A stretch of DNA of 64,000 nt, taken from Streptomyces spinosus. Its GTDB lineage: Bacteria > Actinomycetota > Actinomycetes > Streptomycetales > Streptomycetaceae. Position 1 is the stretch's first letter, and every line of letters begins with the position of its first letter. The stretch is from positions 1-64,000 of the forward strand of contig NZ_JAINRC010000024.1 of the NCBI RefSeq assembly GCF_020400655.1, read 5' to 3'. The position numbers and the translations under genes were made by a program. A model generated the notes under the pieces. The model had not been told where the DNA came from. It made no database searches and was given only the letters and a program-made list of their open reading frames with translations. Of the stretch, positions 44,096-53,500 are shown one piece after another.

Positions 44096-44908
44096 TCAGG
44101 GTTTCACGGCCACGGCGCCGAGCTGCGGCACCGGGGCGGCGGACGCCGACTCGGCGCGCCACTGCGAGCACGGCACCAAGCCCGGCTCCACCAGGTCCAG
44201 ACCCGTCAGGAACCCGGCGATCTCGGCACGGCCGCGGGCGGTGATCGGCGGGGTGGCGTGGGCGTTCCAGAACTCCATGGCGGCCACGTTGCCCTCGCCG
44301 CCCACGTCGGGATCGTCCGTCGGATGGGTGAGTACCAGGTGGCTGCCGGCGGGCACCGCCGCCATCAGCCGGCGCACGATGTCCCGGGCCTCGCCGGTGT
44401 CCAGGACGAAGTTGAGGATGCCCAGCATCAGGATCGCCACCGGCCGGTTCAGGTCCAGGGTCTCGGCGGCCCGTCGCACGATGCCGTCCGGGTCGTGCGC
44501 GTCGGCGTCGACGTAGTCCGTGACGCCCTCCGGGGAGCTGGTGAGCAGCGAGCGGGCGTGCACGAGCACGATCGGGTCGTTGTCGACGTACACGATGCGG
44601 GACTCGGGGGCGATCCGCTGGGCTATCTCGTGCGTGTTGTCGGCCGTCGGCAGGCCGGTGCCGATGTCGAGGAACTGCCGGACGCCCCGCTCGGCGGCGA
44701 GGAAGCGCACCGCCCGCCCCAGGAACTCCCGGTCGGCGCGCGCCACCGCCCGGATCACCGGGAACATCCCGGCGATCCGCTCGCCCACCCGCTGGTCGAC
44801 CTCGTAGTGGTCCTTGCCGCCGATCCAGTAGTTCCACACCCGCGCGTTGTGCGCCACGCTGGTGTCCAGCCGTGCCGATCCGGCCCCCGGGGAGTCGACC
44901 TCGCTCAC
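44096..44908 (-). CDS. SAM-dependent methyltransferase (DUF574 family)
   Basis: 270-aa class I methyltransferase-like protein of the actinobacterial DUF574/Methyltransf_19 family. Seen: N-terminal TSVAHNARVWNYWIGGKDHYEVD, SAM-binding FLDIGTGLPTADNTHEIA and the acidic end of beta-2 VYVDNDPIV, plus a LMLGILNFVLD segment. Start GTG 44908. Many paralogues exist in Streptomyces and their substrates are unknown. Separated by 40 bp from the glutamine-synthetase-like gene downstream; may be co-transcribed. Confidence 0.93.
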   Translation of the reverse strand: MSEVDSPGAGSARLDTSVAHNARVWNYWIGGKDHYEVDQRVGERIAGMFPVIRAVARADREFLGRAVRFLAAERGVRQFLDIGTGLPTADNTHEIAQRIAPESRIVYVDNDPIVLVHARSLLTSSPEGVTDYVDADAHDPDGIVRRAAETLDLNRPVAILMLGILNFVLDTGEARDIVRRLMAAVPAGSHLVLTHPTDDPDVGGEGNVAAMEFWNAHATPPITARGRAEIAGFLTGLDLVEPGLVPCSQWRAESASAAPVPQLGAVAVKP

Positions 44909-45114
44909 CTGTCCGCCCTTCTCACGTGCGGTTCTCCGCCGTCATTGTGCCCCCAGGTGATCGTGCTGTCCCGGGAACGGGCACGGCGGGCGGTTCCGGA
45001 CACCGCACCTTCGCGGTGCGATGTGCGCGCGGGGCCCGCCCCCAGGCGGTTCCGGGGCGTCGGGGCGGATGAGGAACACTGGACCGGTATCACCGCCCCG
45101 ACCGGAAGCAGGAC

Positions 45115-45990
45115 ATGCCCGCCACGCCCACGCCCCTCCTCGACGCCTCCGACCAGCCCGCCGGACCCGCCGACATCCGTCTGATCGTCACCGACATGGA
45201 CGGCACGCTGCTGGACGACGCGAAGCGGATTCCGGATGGACTGTGGCCGATGCTCGCCGAACTGCGCCGCCGCGGGGTGCTGTTCAGCCCGGCGAGCGGA
45301 CGCCAGTACGCCACCCTCCTCAGGCAGTTCGAGGAGGTCGCCGAGGGCATGGTGTTCATCGCGGAGAACGGCACCTACGTGGTCCGCGACGGCGTGGAGC
45401 TGAGTTCCGACCCGCTGGACCGGTCCGTCGCCGCCGCGGTCGCGCGCAGGGCGCGGCGGCTGGTCGCGGACGGCGCGGACGTCGGCGCGGTCGTCTGCGG
45501 CAAGCGGGCCGCGTACGTCGAGCGGACCGACGAGGCGTTTCTGGCGGAGGTGCGCAAGTACTACGTCGAGCACCGGATCGTCGAGGACGTCACCGCCGTC
45601 GACGACGAGATGATCAAGGTCGCGCTGTTCGACTTCGGCTCCGCCGAGGACACCACCGCGCCGGCCCTCGCGGACTTCACCGCGACCCACCAGGTCGTCG
45701 TCTCCGGCGAGCACTGGGTGGACGTGATGAACCGCACCGCCGACAAGGGCACCGCCCTGCGCGGCCTCCAGCGGGCGCTCGGCATCACGCCCGCCCAGAC
45801 CATGGTGTTCGGGGACTACCTGAACGACCTGGAGATGCTCGACGCCGCCGAGTGGTCGTTCGCCATGGCGGGCGCCCACCCCGAGGTGATCCGGCGGGCC
45901 CGCCACCTGGCCCCGTCCAACAACGACGACGGGGTCCTGCGGACCGTCGCCCGGGTGCTGGACCTGCCGTACGGCGGCGTCACGGCCTGA
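45115..45990 (+). CDS. Cof-type HAD phosphatase
   Basis: 291-aa HAD-IIB hydrolase. Motif I VTDMDGTLLDD (nucleophile Asp), motif II FSPASGRQ, motif III Lys in the MNRTADKGTALRGL segment, motif IV VFGDYLNDLEML. The C2B cap lies between motifs II and III. Typically dephosphorylates sugar phosphates, PLP or FMN; the exact substrate is open. ATG 45115. Transcribed divergently from the DUF574 methyltransferase gene across a 206-bp region in which I see no clear operator. Confidence 0.93.
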   Translation: MPATPTPLLDASDQPAGPADIRLIVTDMDGTLLDDAKRIPDGLWPMLAELRRRGVLFSPASGRQYATLLRQFEEVAEGMVFIAENGTYVVRDGVELSSDPLDRSVAAAVARRARRLVADGADVGAVVCGKRAAYVERTDEAFLAEVRKYYVEHRIVEDVTAVDDEMIKVALFDFGSAEDTTAPALADFTATHQVVVSGEHWVDVMNRTADKGTALRGLQRALGITPAQTMVFGDYLNDLEMLDAAEWSFAMAGAHPEVIRRARHLAPSNNDDGVLRTVARVLDLPYGGVTA

Positions 45991-46189
45991 CCGCGACCCC
46001 GCCGCACAGGGAAACCGGCCCGTCGGGCGCCTCCTCGGGCCGAGACCCGGCCCCCGGCACGATCCCGGGCTCCGGCAGCCGCGGTCCCTCGAAGGGGGTG
46101 CCCACCTCGGCCTGTGAACGCGCCACCGGGGTCACCCCGTCGGCTGCGATGACCCGCCGGACGTTCTCCGACTCAAAGTCGGCGGTCAT
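45980..46189 (-). CDS. possible small hypothetical protein
   Basis: A 69-codon frame from ATG 46189 (MTADFESENVRRVIAADGVTPVARS...) ends overlapping the HAD phosphatase stop. Third codon positions are about 90% G/C, as in real genes here, but no ribosome-binding site precedes the ATG and the sequence is unfamiliar and Pro/Gly-rich. It could be a gene, or the remains of a longer one. The rest of the 304-bp gap up to 46294 shows nothing else. Confidence 0.3.
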   Translation of the reverse strand: MTADFESENVRRVIAADGVTPVARSQAEVGTPFEGPRLPEPGIVPGAGSRPEEAPDGPVSLCGGVAVRP

Positions 46190-46294
46190 GGTCGGGAGCA
46201 CCGGGCAGCTCCCCGGCGCCGGCACGCCGACCAAGGTGTCCACCAGGTCCTGGGCGCGTCACTCCGGGGACGCGCGGGGAGCGGTCCGACACGG

Positions 46295-46942
46295 TCAGGC
46301 GGCCCGGCGCAGACAGTCTTCGGCCACTTCCTTGTCGAGCGCCGCCCGGACCAGCGCGGCGGCCAGGACGGCCGGCTGGGTGTCCCCGGCCAGCTCGGCG
46401 AGCCTCTCCGGGTCCTCCGGCAGGCCGAGCCGTCCGGCCCCGGACAGCGCCTTGCCGTCCAGGTACGGCGCGATGTCCGGCCACACCCGCTGTGCCTCGC
46501 GCAGGAAGATGTCGGCGCCGGCCGGCCCGATGCCCGGCTCCTCCTGGAGCAGCCGCCTCAACTCGCCGGTGTCGTCGCCCGCCTCCCGGTGCAGCCGGCG
46601 CAGGTCGCCGCCCCAGCGCTCGGTCAGCAGCGCGGCGCCGTCGCCGAGCTGGGTCGCGGTGCGCTCGTCGTACCGCCGGTAGCCGGCCCGGCCGAGCGCG
46701 TCCACCCGCTGCTGCCGGCCGGCCCCGGCCATCCGGCCGGGGCTGTCCAGGTGGTCCTCGTGCAGGGCGCGGGCGGCGGCCACCGCGACGGAGGCCCGGA
46801 TCCGGGCGCTGAGCAGCAGGGACAGCACGAGCAGCCGGTACAGCGGCTGCGGGGTGTCCTTCAGGCGGATGCCCGCCTCCTCGGCGTACGTCCGCCCGTA
46901 CCCGGAGACCAGCTCGCGCACGACCCGTTCGTCCCGGTCCAT
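46295..46942 (-). CDS. HhH-GPD-type endonuclease-like protein
   Basis: 215-aa all-alpha protein related to endonuclease III: LLVLSLLLSARIRASVAVAAARAL, then the helix-hairpin-helix ELRRLLQEEPGIGPAGADIFLREAQRVWPDIAPYLD. The Asp pattern after the HhH (WPDIAPYLD) matches the GPD region, but I see neither the catalytic Lys of EndoIII (LTGVGRKTA context) nor the 4Fe-4S cysteines. Activity is therefore uncertain; it may be a glycosylase-fold DNA-binding protein. Followed closely by DUF3140 and Dps genes in a stress-related neighbourhood. Confidence 0.85.
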   Translation of the reverse strand: MDRDERVVRELVSGYGRTYAEEAGIRLKDTPQPLYRLLVLSLLLSARIRASVAVAAARALHEDHLDSPGRMAGAGRQQRVDALGRAGYRRYDERTATQLGDGAALLTERWGGDLRRLHREAGDDTGELRRLLQEEPGIGPAGADIFLREAQRVWPDIAPYLDGKALSGAGRLGLPEDPERLAELAGDTQPAVLAAALVRAALDKEVAEDCLRRAA

Positions 46943-46955
46943 GACGCGGCTCCGG

Positions 46956-47300
46956 TCAGGGCTTGAGCGGGTCGTGGCCCAGCGTCATCAGCCGGTGCCG
47001 GCGCCGGGTGTCCTCCGGCGTGCTCTCCGGCTCGGGTTCGTTCTCCGGGTCGACCAGGTCGCTGACCGTGTCGACGACCTTGTGCATGACCCGGATGTCG
47101 TCATCAGTGAGGTCGGTACGGCGCTTGCGCAGGATGGCGAGGACGTGCTGGCCGGTGGGCGTGCCCGCCTCCTCCGGCAGCGGCTCCGTCTCCTCGTCGG
47201 CGTCCCGGACCTTCAGCCAGGCCGCGAGTTCCGCCGAGGTCATGTTCACCACGCGGTGGAAGTCCTCCCACAGCGCCTCGGTCTCCAGGGCGTCCGCCAT
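46956..47300 (-). CDS. DUF3140 protein
   Basis: 114 aa. Matches the DUF3140 pattern: LWEDFHRVVNMTSAELAAWL at residues about 10-29, GQHVLAILRKRRTDLTDDDIRVMHKVVDTVSDL in the middle and the RRRHRLMTLGHDPLK end. Acidic linkers (DADEETEPLPEE). Proteins of this family are small, cytoplasmic and of unknown role, often next to stress and DNA-repair genes, as here between an HhH protein and Dps. ATG 47300. Confidence 0.92.
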   Translation of the reverse strand: MADALETEALWEDFHRVVNMTSAELAAWLKVRDADEETEPLPEEAGTPTGQHVLAILRKRRTDLTDDDIRVMHKVVDTVSDLVDPENEPEPESTPEDTRRRHRLMTLGHDPLKP

Positions 47301-47329
47301 GGTTCTGCCCCTTCCGTGCGGGAGCGGTT

Positions 47330-47824
47330 CTACTGGTCGGCGGCGTCTTCGCGCGGGTGGTTCTCGGCCTCGAACATCCAGCGCTGCTTCTCGAGGTCGG
47401 CGGTGACGGAGATCAGCAGGTCCTGGGTGACCGGGTCGGCCTTCTCGGTCGCCTCGATCCGCTCGCGCAGCCGGCCGATGGCCGCCTCCAGCGCCGACAC
47501 CATCAGCTCCACGACCTCGGTGTCGCGCACCCAGCCGTCCTTGGCACCGGGCAGTGCGAAGGTCGCGGCGATGGTCTCCGGCCGGCCGTCCGGCGACACG
47601 CCCAGCGCGGCGGCACGCTCGGCCACCGTGTCCGAGTGGCTGCGGGCCGCGGCGACCACCTCGTCCAGCTGGAGGTGGATCGACCGGAACCGCGGGCCCA
47701 CCACGTTCCAGTGCGCCTGCTTGCCGATCAGCGACAGCCCGAGCAGGTCCACCAGGGTCTCCTGCAGGGCGGTTCCGGTGACGCCGAGCGCCTCCTCGGG
47801 CAGCGTGCTCTTGACCACGGTCAT
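47330..47824 (-). CDS. dps: Dps-family ferritin-like DNA protection protein
   Basis: 164-aa Dps protein that assembles into 12-mers, oxidises and stores iron with peroxide, and shields DNA. Ferroxidase residues H38, H50 and D54 have exactly the spacing of E. coli Dps (His-12-His-4-Asp), in KQAHWNVVGPRFRSIHLQLDE. No long Lys-rich N-terminal tail is present, so DNA binding may be weak. ATG 47824 follows AGGGGAT. The C-terminal EAENHPREDAADQ is acidic and flexible. Confidence 0.93.
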   Translation of the reverse strand: MTVVKSTLPEEALGVTGTALQETLVDLLGLSLIGKQAHWNVVGPRFRSIHLQLDEVVAAARSHSDTVAERAAALGVSPDGRPETIAATFALPGAKDGWVRDTEVVELMVSALEAAIGRLRERIEATEKADPVTQDLLISVTADLEKQRWMFEAENHPREDAADQ

Positions 47825-47908
47825 GGTCCGTACATCCCCTTTCAGCGGCTGTCCACGGTCATGTCCGACAGGGCGGGTGCCCGCTGGGCGGGGGTGCAAA
47901 CCGGCAGA

Positions 47909-48718
47909 TCAGCGGGGTAGTACCCGGTCCAGGAAGGCCAGCAGCTCCGCGAAGACCTCCTCCTTGCACGTCTCGTGGAACACCTCGTGCCGCGCTCCCG
48001 GGAAGATCCGCCCGGTGTGCCGGCCGCCGCTCAGCCGCTCCACCCCGGCGCGGCTCCCGGGCAGCGGCACCAGCCGGTCGTCGTCGCCGTGCAGCCACAG
48101 CAGCGGCAGCCCGTGGACGTCACCGCTCCGGTCGACGGTGTCGAGCGTCCGGGCGAACGCCTCCAGCGTCGGCCGCTTCATGGGCCCGTGCCACACCAGC
48201 GGATCGGCCGCGTACGCGGCGCCGACGGCCGGGTCCCGGGAGAGCGCGGACGGGCTGACCGGGACGTCCGGGATCTCCTCCAGGGCCAGCAGCCGCCCCG
48301 GCAGTTCCCAGGCGCCGATCACCGGGCCGGACAGGACCAGGGCGCTCAGCTCATCGCCGTACCGCTGGGCGTAGCGGGCCGCGATCAGTCCGCCCATGGA
48401 GTGGCCCACCAGGACCAGCGGCAGGCCGGGGTGTGCGGCGCGGGCCGAGTCCGCCACCGTGTGCACGTCCGTGACCACGTCCTCGAAGTCCTCGATCAGC
48501 ACCCGCTCCCCGGCCGACCGGCCGTGGCCCGCGTGGTCCGGCGCGTACACGGCGGCGCCGTGCCCGGTGAGCCGGGCGGCGAGTTCCCCGTACCGGCCGG
48601 CGTGCTCGCCGTACCCGTGCGCCAGCAGTGCCAGGCAGCGGGGGGCCGGGTGCGGCCACTGACGTACGGCGAGGGTTCCGTGCGTGCCGTCGAGAACGTG
48701 CTCGCGGACGTGGGGCAT
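47909..48718 (-). CDS. alpha/beta hydrolase (monoacylglycerol lipase-like)
   Basis: 269-aa serine hydrolase of the Hydrolase_4 (lysophospholipase/monoglyceride lipase) family. Seen: oxyanion region LLAHGYGEHAGRY, DHAGHGRS, nucleophile elbow VGHSMGGL, acid Asp in WLHGDDDRLVP and the catalytic His in FPGARHEVFHE. No signal peptide. ATG 48718. Divergent from the thiolase gene, so it may share in lipid turnover. Confidence 0.92.
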   Translation of the reverse strand: MPHVREHVLDGTHGTLAVRQWPHPAPRCLALLAHGYGEHAGRYGELAARLTGHGAAVYAPDHAGHGRSAGERVLIEDFEDVVTDVHTVADSARAAHPGLPLVLVGHSMGGLIAARYAQRYGDELSALVLSGPVIGAWELPGRLLALEEIPDVPVSPSALSRDPAVGAAYAADPLVWHGPMKRPTLEAFARTLDTVDRSGDVHGLPLLWLHGDDDRLVPLPGSRAGVERLSGGRHTGRIFPGARHEVFHETCKEEVFAELLAFLDRVLPR

Positions 48719-48780
48719 CTCTCCTCCAGGCGGCTCCGGGACGGTCCCGGGGATCTTCCCAGTGGGGCGGTCGGCGGTCT

Positions 48781-48807
48781 ATAGTCCAAAACTAGCAGTG
48801 CTAATTA
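48781..48807 (+). promoter_or_regulatory. promoter and dyad of the thiolase operon
   Basis: TATAGT (48781-48786) is a good -10 hexamer; the -35 is weak. Eight bases further on, TAGCA-G-TGCTA (48794-48804) forms an odd dyad with two more outer matched pairs, about where transcription should start. A repressor bound there would block initiation. No TetR gene adjoins the operon. Confidence 0.55.
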
Positions 48808-48887
48808 ATGGGCTGCCGGGCGGCGGAGCAGCTGCCAGGCATGAGGTCCGTGCTGATCCACAGCGTCGTAGGTCAGGAGTCATAGCC

Positions 48888-50075
<1,188 letters not shown>

Positions 50076-50156
50076 AACGTCCGCAACGGGGGCTCCCCGC
50101 GAGGGGATCCGGTACTCCGGTACACGAGCCGCAGCAAGGAAACGGAGCAGTACTCC

Positions 50157-51668
50157 ATGGCCACCCTGTCCGTCGCCGCCATCCTCGCCGAGAACGCCCG
50201 GCGCCGCCCCGGCAAGACCGCCCTCGTCGAAGGCGATCTGCGGCTCTCCTTCGCCGACGCGTGGCAGCGCGCGCTGGCCCAGGCGGGCGCGCTGACCGGT
50301 CTCGGCGTACGGCCCGGCGACCGGGTCGCCCTCATGGCCCCCAACACCGCCGAGTTCCCGGTGGCGTACTACGCGATCGCCGCGGCGGGTGCGGTCGTCG
50401 TCCCCGTGCACCTGCTGCTCTCCGCCGGCGAGGTCGAGCACGTGCTGCGCGACAGCGGGGCGACCTTGCTGCTGGTGCACCCGGCCCAGGCGGAGACCGG
50501 CACGGCCGCGGCACGCGCCACGGGCGTCCGGGCGGTCACCCTCGGCACGGAGTTCGAGAAGCTCGCGGCCGGCGCCGAGCCCCTCGCGTCGTACGTCCCC
50601 CGGGCCGCCGACGACCCCGCGGTGATCTTCTACACCAGCGGTACGACGGGTGTGCCCAAGGGCGCCGTGCTCAGCCACTTCAACCTGGTGATGAACGCGA
50701 CCGTCAACGCCTTCGACGCCAACGACATCCGCGCCGACGACATCGCCCTCGGCGCGCTGCCGCTGTTCCACGCCTTCGGCCAGACGGTCTCGCTCAACTC
50801 CACCTGGCGGGCCGGCGCCACGCTGGTGCTGCTGCCCCGCTTCGACGCCGCCCGCGCCATCGACCTGATGGTGCGCGAGGGCGTGAACACCTTCCACGCC
50901 GTGCCGACCATGTTCGTCGCCCTGGCGGCGGCCGCCGCGGACGCGGAGCGGCTCCCGGCGCTGCGCGTGTGCGTATCCGGCGGGGCCTCGCTGCCGGTGG
51001 CCGTGCTGGAGCGGTTCGAGGCCGCGTTCGGCGCGAGGATCTACGAGGGGTACGGGCTGTCGGAGACCTCACCGACCGCCACCGTCAACCAGCCGGTGTT
51101 CGGCACGAAGGCCGGCACCATCGGCCACCCGCTGTGGGGCATCGACGTGGAGATCGCCCGCGCGGAGGTGGAGGGCCGGATCGAGCTGCTGCCGCCGGGT
51201 GAGGTGGGCGAGGTCGTCATCCGCGGCCACAACGTCTTCTCCGGCTACCTCGGCCGCCCCGAGGCCACCGCGGAGGCCCTGGTGGACGGCTGGTTCCGCA
51301 CCGGTGACCTCGGCACCAAGGACGACGAGGGCTTCCTGCGGATCGTCGACCGGAAGAAGGACGTCATCATCCGCGGCGGCTACAACGTCTACCCGCGGGA
51401 GGTCGAGGAGGTCCTGATGCGCCACCCCGAGATCGCCCAGGCCGCCGTCATCGGCCTGCCCGACGACCTGCACGGCGAGGAGGTGTGCGCCGTCGTCGTC
51501 CCCGCGCCCGGCACCGCGCCGGACGCCGCCGCGCTCACCGAGTGGTCCAAGGAGCGCCTGGGCCGGCACAAGTACCCGCGGCGGGTGGAACTCGCGGACG
51601 CGCTGCCGCTCGGGCCGAGCATGAAGGTGCTCAAGCGGGAACTGCGGGCGCGCTACACAGGCCGTTAG
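50157..51668 (+). CDS. long-chain fatty acid-CoA ligase-type acyl-CoA synthetase
   Basis: 503-aa ANL-superfamily ligase that adenylates a carboxylic acid and forms its CoA thioester. Seen: A3 loop FYTSGTTGVPKGAVLSH, A5 GYGLSETSPT, A7 GWFRTGDLGTKDDEGF, A8 hinge DRKKDVIIRGGYNVYP, and the A10 lysine in PSMKVLKRELR. ATG 50157. Next to the thiolase, hence probably activates acids for beta-oxidation. Followed by a hexamer repeat array. Confidence 0.94.
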   Translation: MATLSVAAILAENARRRPGKTALVEGDLRLSFADAWQRALAQAGALTGLGVRPGDRVALMAPNTAEFPVAYYAIAAAGAVVVPVHLLLSAGEVEHVLRDSGATLLLVHPAQAETGTAAARATGVRAVTLGTEFEKLAAGAEPLASYVPRAADDPAVIFYTSGTTGVPKGAVLSHFNLVMNATVNAFDANDIRADDIALGALPLFHAFGQTVSLNSTWRAGATLVLLPRFDAARAIDLMVREGVNTFHAVPTMFVALAAAAADAERLPALRVCVSGGASLPVAVLERFEAAFGARIYEGYGLSETSPTATVNQPVFGTKAGTIGHPLWGIDVEIARAEVEGRIELLPPGEVGEVVIRGHNVFSGYLGRPEATAEALVDGWFRTGDLGTKDDEGFLRIVDRKKDVIIRGGYNVYPREVEEVLMRHPEIAQAAVIGLPDDLHGEEVCAVVVPAPGTAPDAAALTEWSKERLGRHKYPRRVELADALPLGPSMKVLKRELRARYTGR

Positions 51669-51674
51669 CGTCTT

Positions 51675-51734
51675 TCCCGGTCCCGGTCCCGGTCCCGGTC
51701 CCGGTCGCGGTCGCGGGGGCGGGGGCGGGGGCGG
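51675..51734 (+). repeat. ten-unit hexamer array grading TCCCGG to TCGCGG to GGGCGG
   Basis: In perfect 6-bp register: TCCCGG five times (51675-51704), TCGCGG twice (51705-51716), GGGCGG three times (51717-51734). It begins 7 bp after the acyl-CoA ligase stop and ends 10 bp before the likely -35 of the TauE gene. The last part can form a G-quadruplex on the top strand. Confidence 0.9.
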
Positions 51735-51783
51735 GGACGCTCCTTACGCCCGGTGCATGCGTGCGCATAGCATCGGTCCCTCC

Positions 51784-52557
51784 ATGAACACGATGACGCT
51801 CTGGCACATATCCGGCTGGGGGTTCGCGGCGCTCGCCCTCGCGGCCCTGCTCGTCGGCTTCTCCAAGACGGCCGTCAGCGGGGCCAACACGGTCAGCCTG
51901 GCGGTCTTCGCGGCGGTCCTGCCCGCCCGCGCCTCCACCGGCGTACTGCTGCCCGTCCTGATCGCCGGCGACGTGCTCGCCGTCCTCACCTACCGGCGGC
52001 ACGCGCACTGGCCCACCCTGTGGCGGCTGTTCCCGGCCGTGGCGGCGGGCGTGGTGGCCGGCACGCTGTTCCTGGTGTGGGCCGACGACGGGATCGTACG
52101 GACCTCGATCGGCGCGATCCTGCTGCTGATGGCCGGGGTGACGCTCTGGCGCCGGCGGACGTCCGGCACCCCGGAGGACCCGGACGAGGTCGGCTCCCGG
52201 GCGGGCCGGGTCAAGGCCCGCTCGTACGGTGTGCTCGGCGGGTTCACGACGATGGTCGCCAACGCCGGGGGGCCGGTGATGTCGATGTACCTGCTGTCGG
52301 CGGGGTTCCGGAAGCTCGGGTTCCTTGGCACCTCCGCGTTCTTCTTCCTCATCGTGAACGTCTCGAAGGTGCCGTTCAGCGCGGGCCTCGGGCTGATCGA
52401 CGGCCGCTCGCTGCTCCTCGACGCCGCGCTCGTGGTGTTCGTCGTGCCGGGGGCGCTGTTCGGCAAGTGGGCTGTGAACCGCATCAACCAGCGGCTCTTC
52501 GAACAACTCGTGATCGCGGCGACGGTCGTGGGCGGCCTGCAACTGCTGCTCCGCTAG
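51784..52557 (+). CDS. TSUP/TauE-SafE family membrane transporter
   Basis: 257-aa integral membrane protein with about eight helices, of the sulfite exporter TauE/SafE family, which moves sulfite, sulfonates or organic acids. Seen: the first-repeat LLVGFSKTAVSGANTVSLAVFAAVLP and second-repeat YGVLGGFTTMVANAGGPVMSMYLL, each with the family's conserved Asn/Gly. ATG 51784 lies about 10 bases after TAGCAT (51768-51773), with TTACGC 18 bp further upstream, so the leader is very short; ATG 51757 is unlikely. The stop TAG belongs to a CTAG repeat flanking the next element. Confidence 0.9.
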   Translation: MNTMTLWHISGWGFAALALAALLVGFSKTAVSGANTVSLAVFAAVLPARASTGVLLPVLIAGDVLAVLTYRRHAHWPTLWRLFPAVAAGVVAGTLFLVWADDGIVRTSIGAILLLMAGVTLWRRRTSGTPEDPDEVGSRAGRVKARSYGVLGGFTTMVANAGGPVMSMYLLSAGFRKLGFLGTSAFFFLIVNVSKVPFSAGLGLIDGRSLLLDAALVVFVVPGALFGKWAVNRINQRLFEQLVIAATVVGGLQLLLR

Positions 52558-52620
52558 GGTCTTCCGTTTGGATCAGGCCAGACCCCGCGAGCCCGGCATG
52601 ATCCAAACGAGAGGCCCTAG
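52554..52620 (+). mobile_element. 67-bp CTAG-flanked palindromic element (MITE-like IS relic)
   Basis: CTAG at 52554-52557 and 52617-52620 bracket a 59-bp segment whose ends are inverted repeats: about 22 bp including the CTAG, with three mismatches, and the inner CGTTTGGATCA / TGATCCAAACG perfect. CTAG duplications and such ends fit IS5-type insertion, but no transposase is present. The left CTAG supplies the TAG stop of the TauE gene. It might also act as a terminator. Confidence 0.6.
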
Positions 52621-52651
52621 CCCCGGCGGCCTGCCGCCACTTCGCCGGCCG

Positions 52652-53440
52652 CTACCTTGCCGGGCGCAGCAGGGCCGGGACGTCCGCGAAGGAGTCCAGC
52701 ACATGGTCCGGGGTGCCGCTCGCGTTCTCGTGCGTCTCCGGCTGGTACTTGCCCGTCCTCACCAGCACCCCGGTCAGACCGGCCCGCTGGGCCGCCAGCA
52801 CGTCCGACTCGATGTCGTCGCCGACCATCAGCGCCCGCCCCGCGTCCACTCCCAGCCGACCGAGCGCCGCCGCGAAGAACGCCGGGGACGGCTTGCCCGT
52901 GACCTCGGCCTCCACGCGCGCCGCCCGCTCCAGCCCCGGCAGGAACGCGCCCGAGTCCAGCTGCAGCCCGGCGTCGGTGCGCCAGTACAGGTTGCGGTGC
53001 ATGGCGACCAGCCGCGCGCCCCGCTGCAACTCGCCGAACGCCCGGTTGAGCGCCGCGTAGTCGAACCCCGGCCCGGCGCCGCCGACCACGACCACGTCGG
53101 CCCCCTCTTCGACCAGCGTGACGTCGCCCAGGTCCGCGGTGACGTCCCCGCTGTTGAGCAGCAGGCACCGGGCGCCCGGATGGTGCTCGGCGAGATGGGC
53201 GGCGGTGGCGGCGGGCGCGGTCAGCACGTCCTCCGCGCCCACCTCGAAGCCGGCCTCCGACAGCGTCGCGGCGATCGACGCCCGGGTCCGGGAGGTCGTG
53301 TTCGTCACCAGCGCCACGGCGAACCCGGCCGCGCGGACGGCGTGCAGCGCCTCCACCGCACCGGGCAGCGGCTTCCAGGACACGGTGAGGACCCCGTCGA
53401 TGTCGATCAGGACGGCACGCACGGACGCCAAGGACTCCAT
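52652..53440 (-). CDS. HAD-IIA family hydrolase
   Basis: 262-aa phosphatase of the NagD/phospholysine phosphohistidine phosphatase-like group. Motif I VLIDIDGVLTVSW (nucleophile Asp), motif II VTNTTSRTR, motif III Lys in TGKPSPAFF, motif IV MVGDDIESDVLAAQ. The cap domain lies between motifs II and III. ATG at 53440 is six bases from a TACCGT -10-like hexamer, suggesting a leaderless message. Divergent from cobK across 60 bp containing a perfect dyad. Substrate unknown. Confidence 0.92.
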   Translation of the reverse strand: MESLASVRAVLIDIDGVLTVSWKPLPGAVEALHAVRAAGFAVALVTNTTSRTRASIAATLSEAGFEVGAEDVLTAPAATAAHLAEHHPGARCLLLNSGDVTADLGDVTLVEEGADVVVVGGAGPGFDYAALNRAFGELQRGARLVAMHRNLYWRTDAGLQLDSGAFLPGLERAARVEAEVTGKPSPAFFAAALGRLGVDAGRALMVGDDIESDVLAAQRAGLTGVLVRTGKYQPETHENASGTPDHVLDSFADVPALLRPAR

Positions 53441-53475
53441 GGCCCGACGGTAGCGACCCGGACGGCGCACCGGCC

Positions 53476-53491
53476 CGTACGACCTCGTACG
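53476..53491 (+). promoter_or_regulatory. 16-bp dyad between HAD hydrolase and cobK
   Basis: CGTACGA-CC-TCGTACG is a perfect palindrome with 7-bp arms in the 60-bp divergent promoter region. It overlaps the candidate -10 TACGCT (53488-53493) of cobK, whose ATG is seven bases further on. A regulator binding here could control both genes. Confidence 0.5.
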
Positions 53492-53500
53492 CTCACCCCC

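Noticed and set aside
53441-53500. Cobalamin riboswitch before cobK
   Set aside because: Only 60 bp separate cobK from the divergent gene, too short for the aptamer, and no B12-box-like motif is seen.
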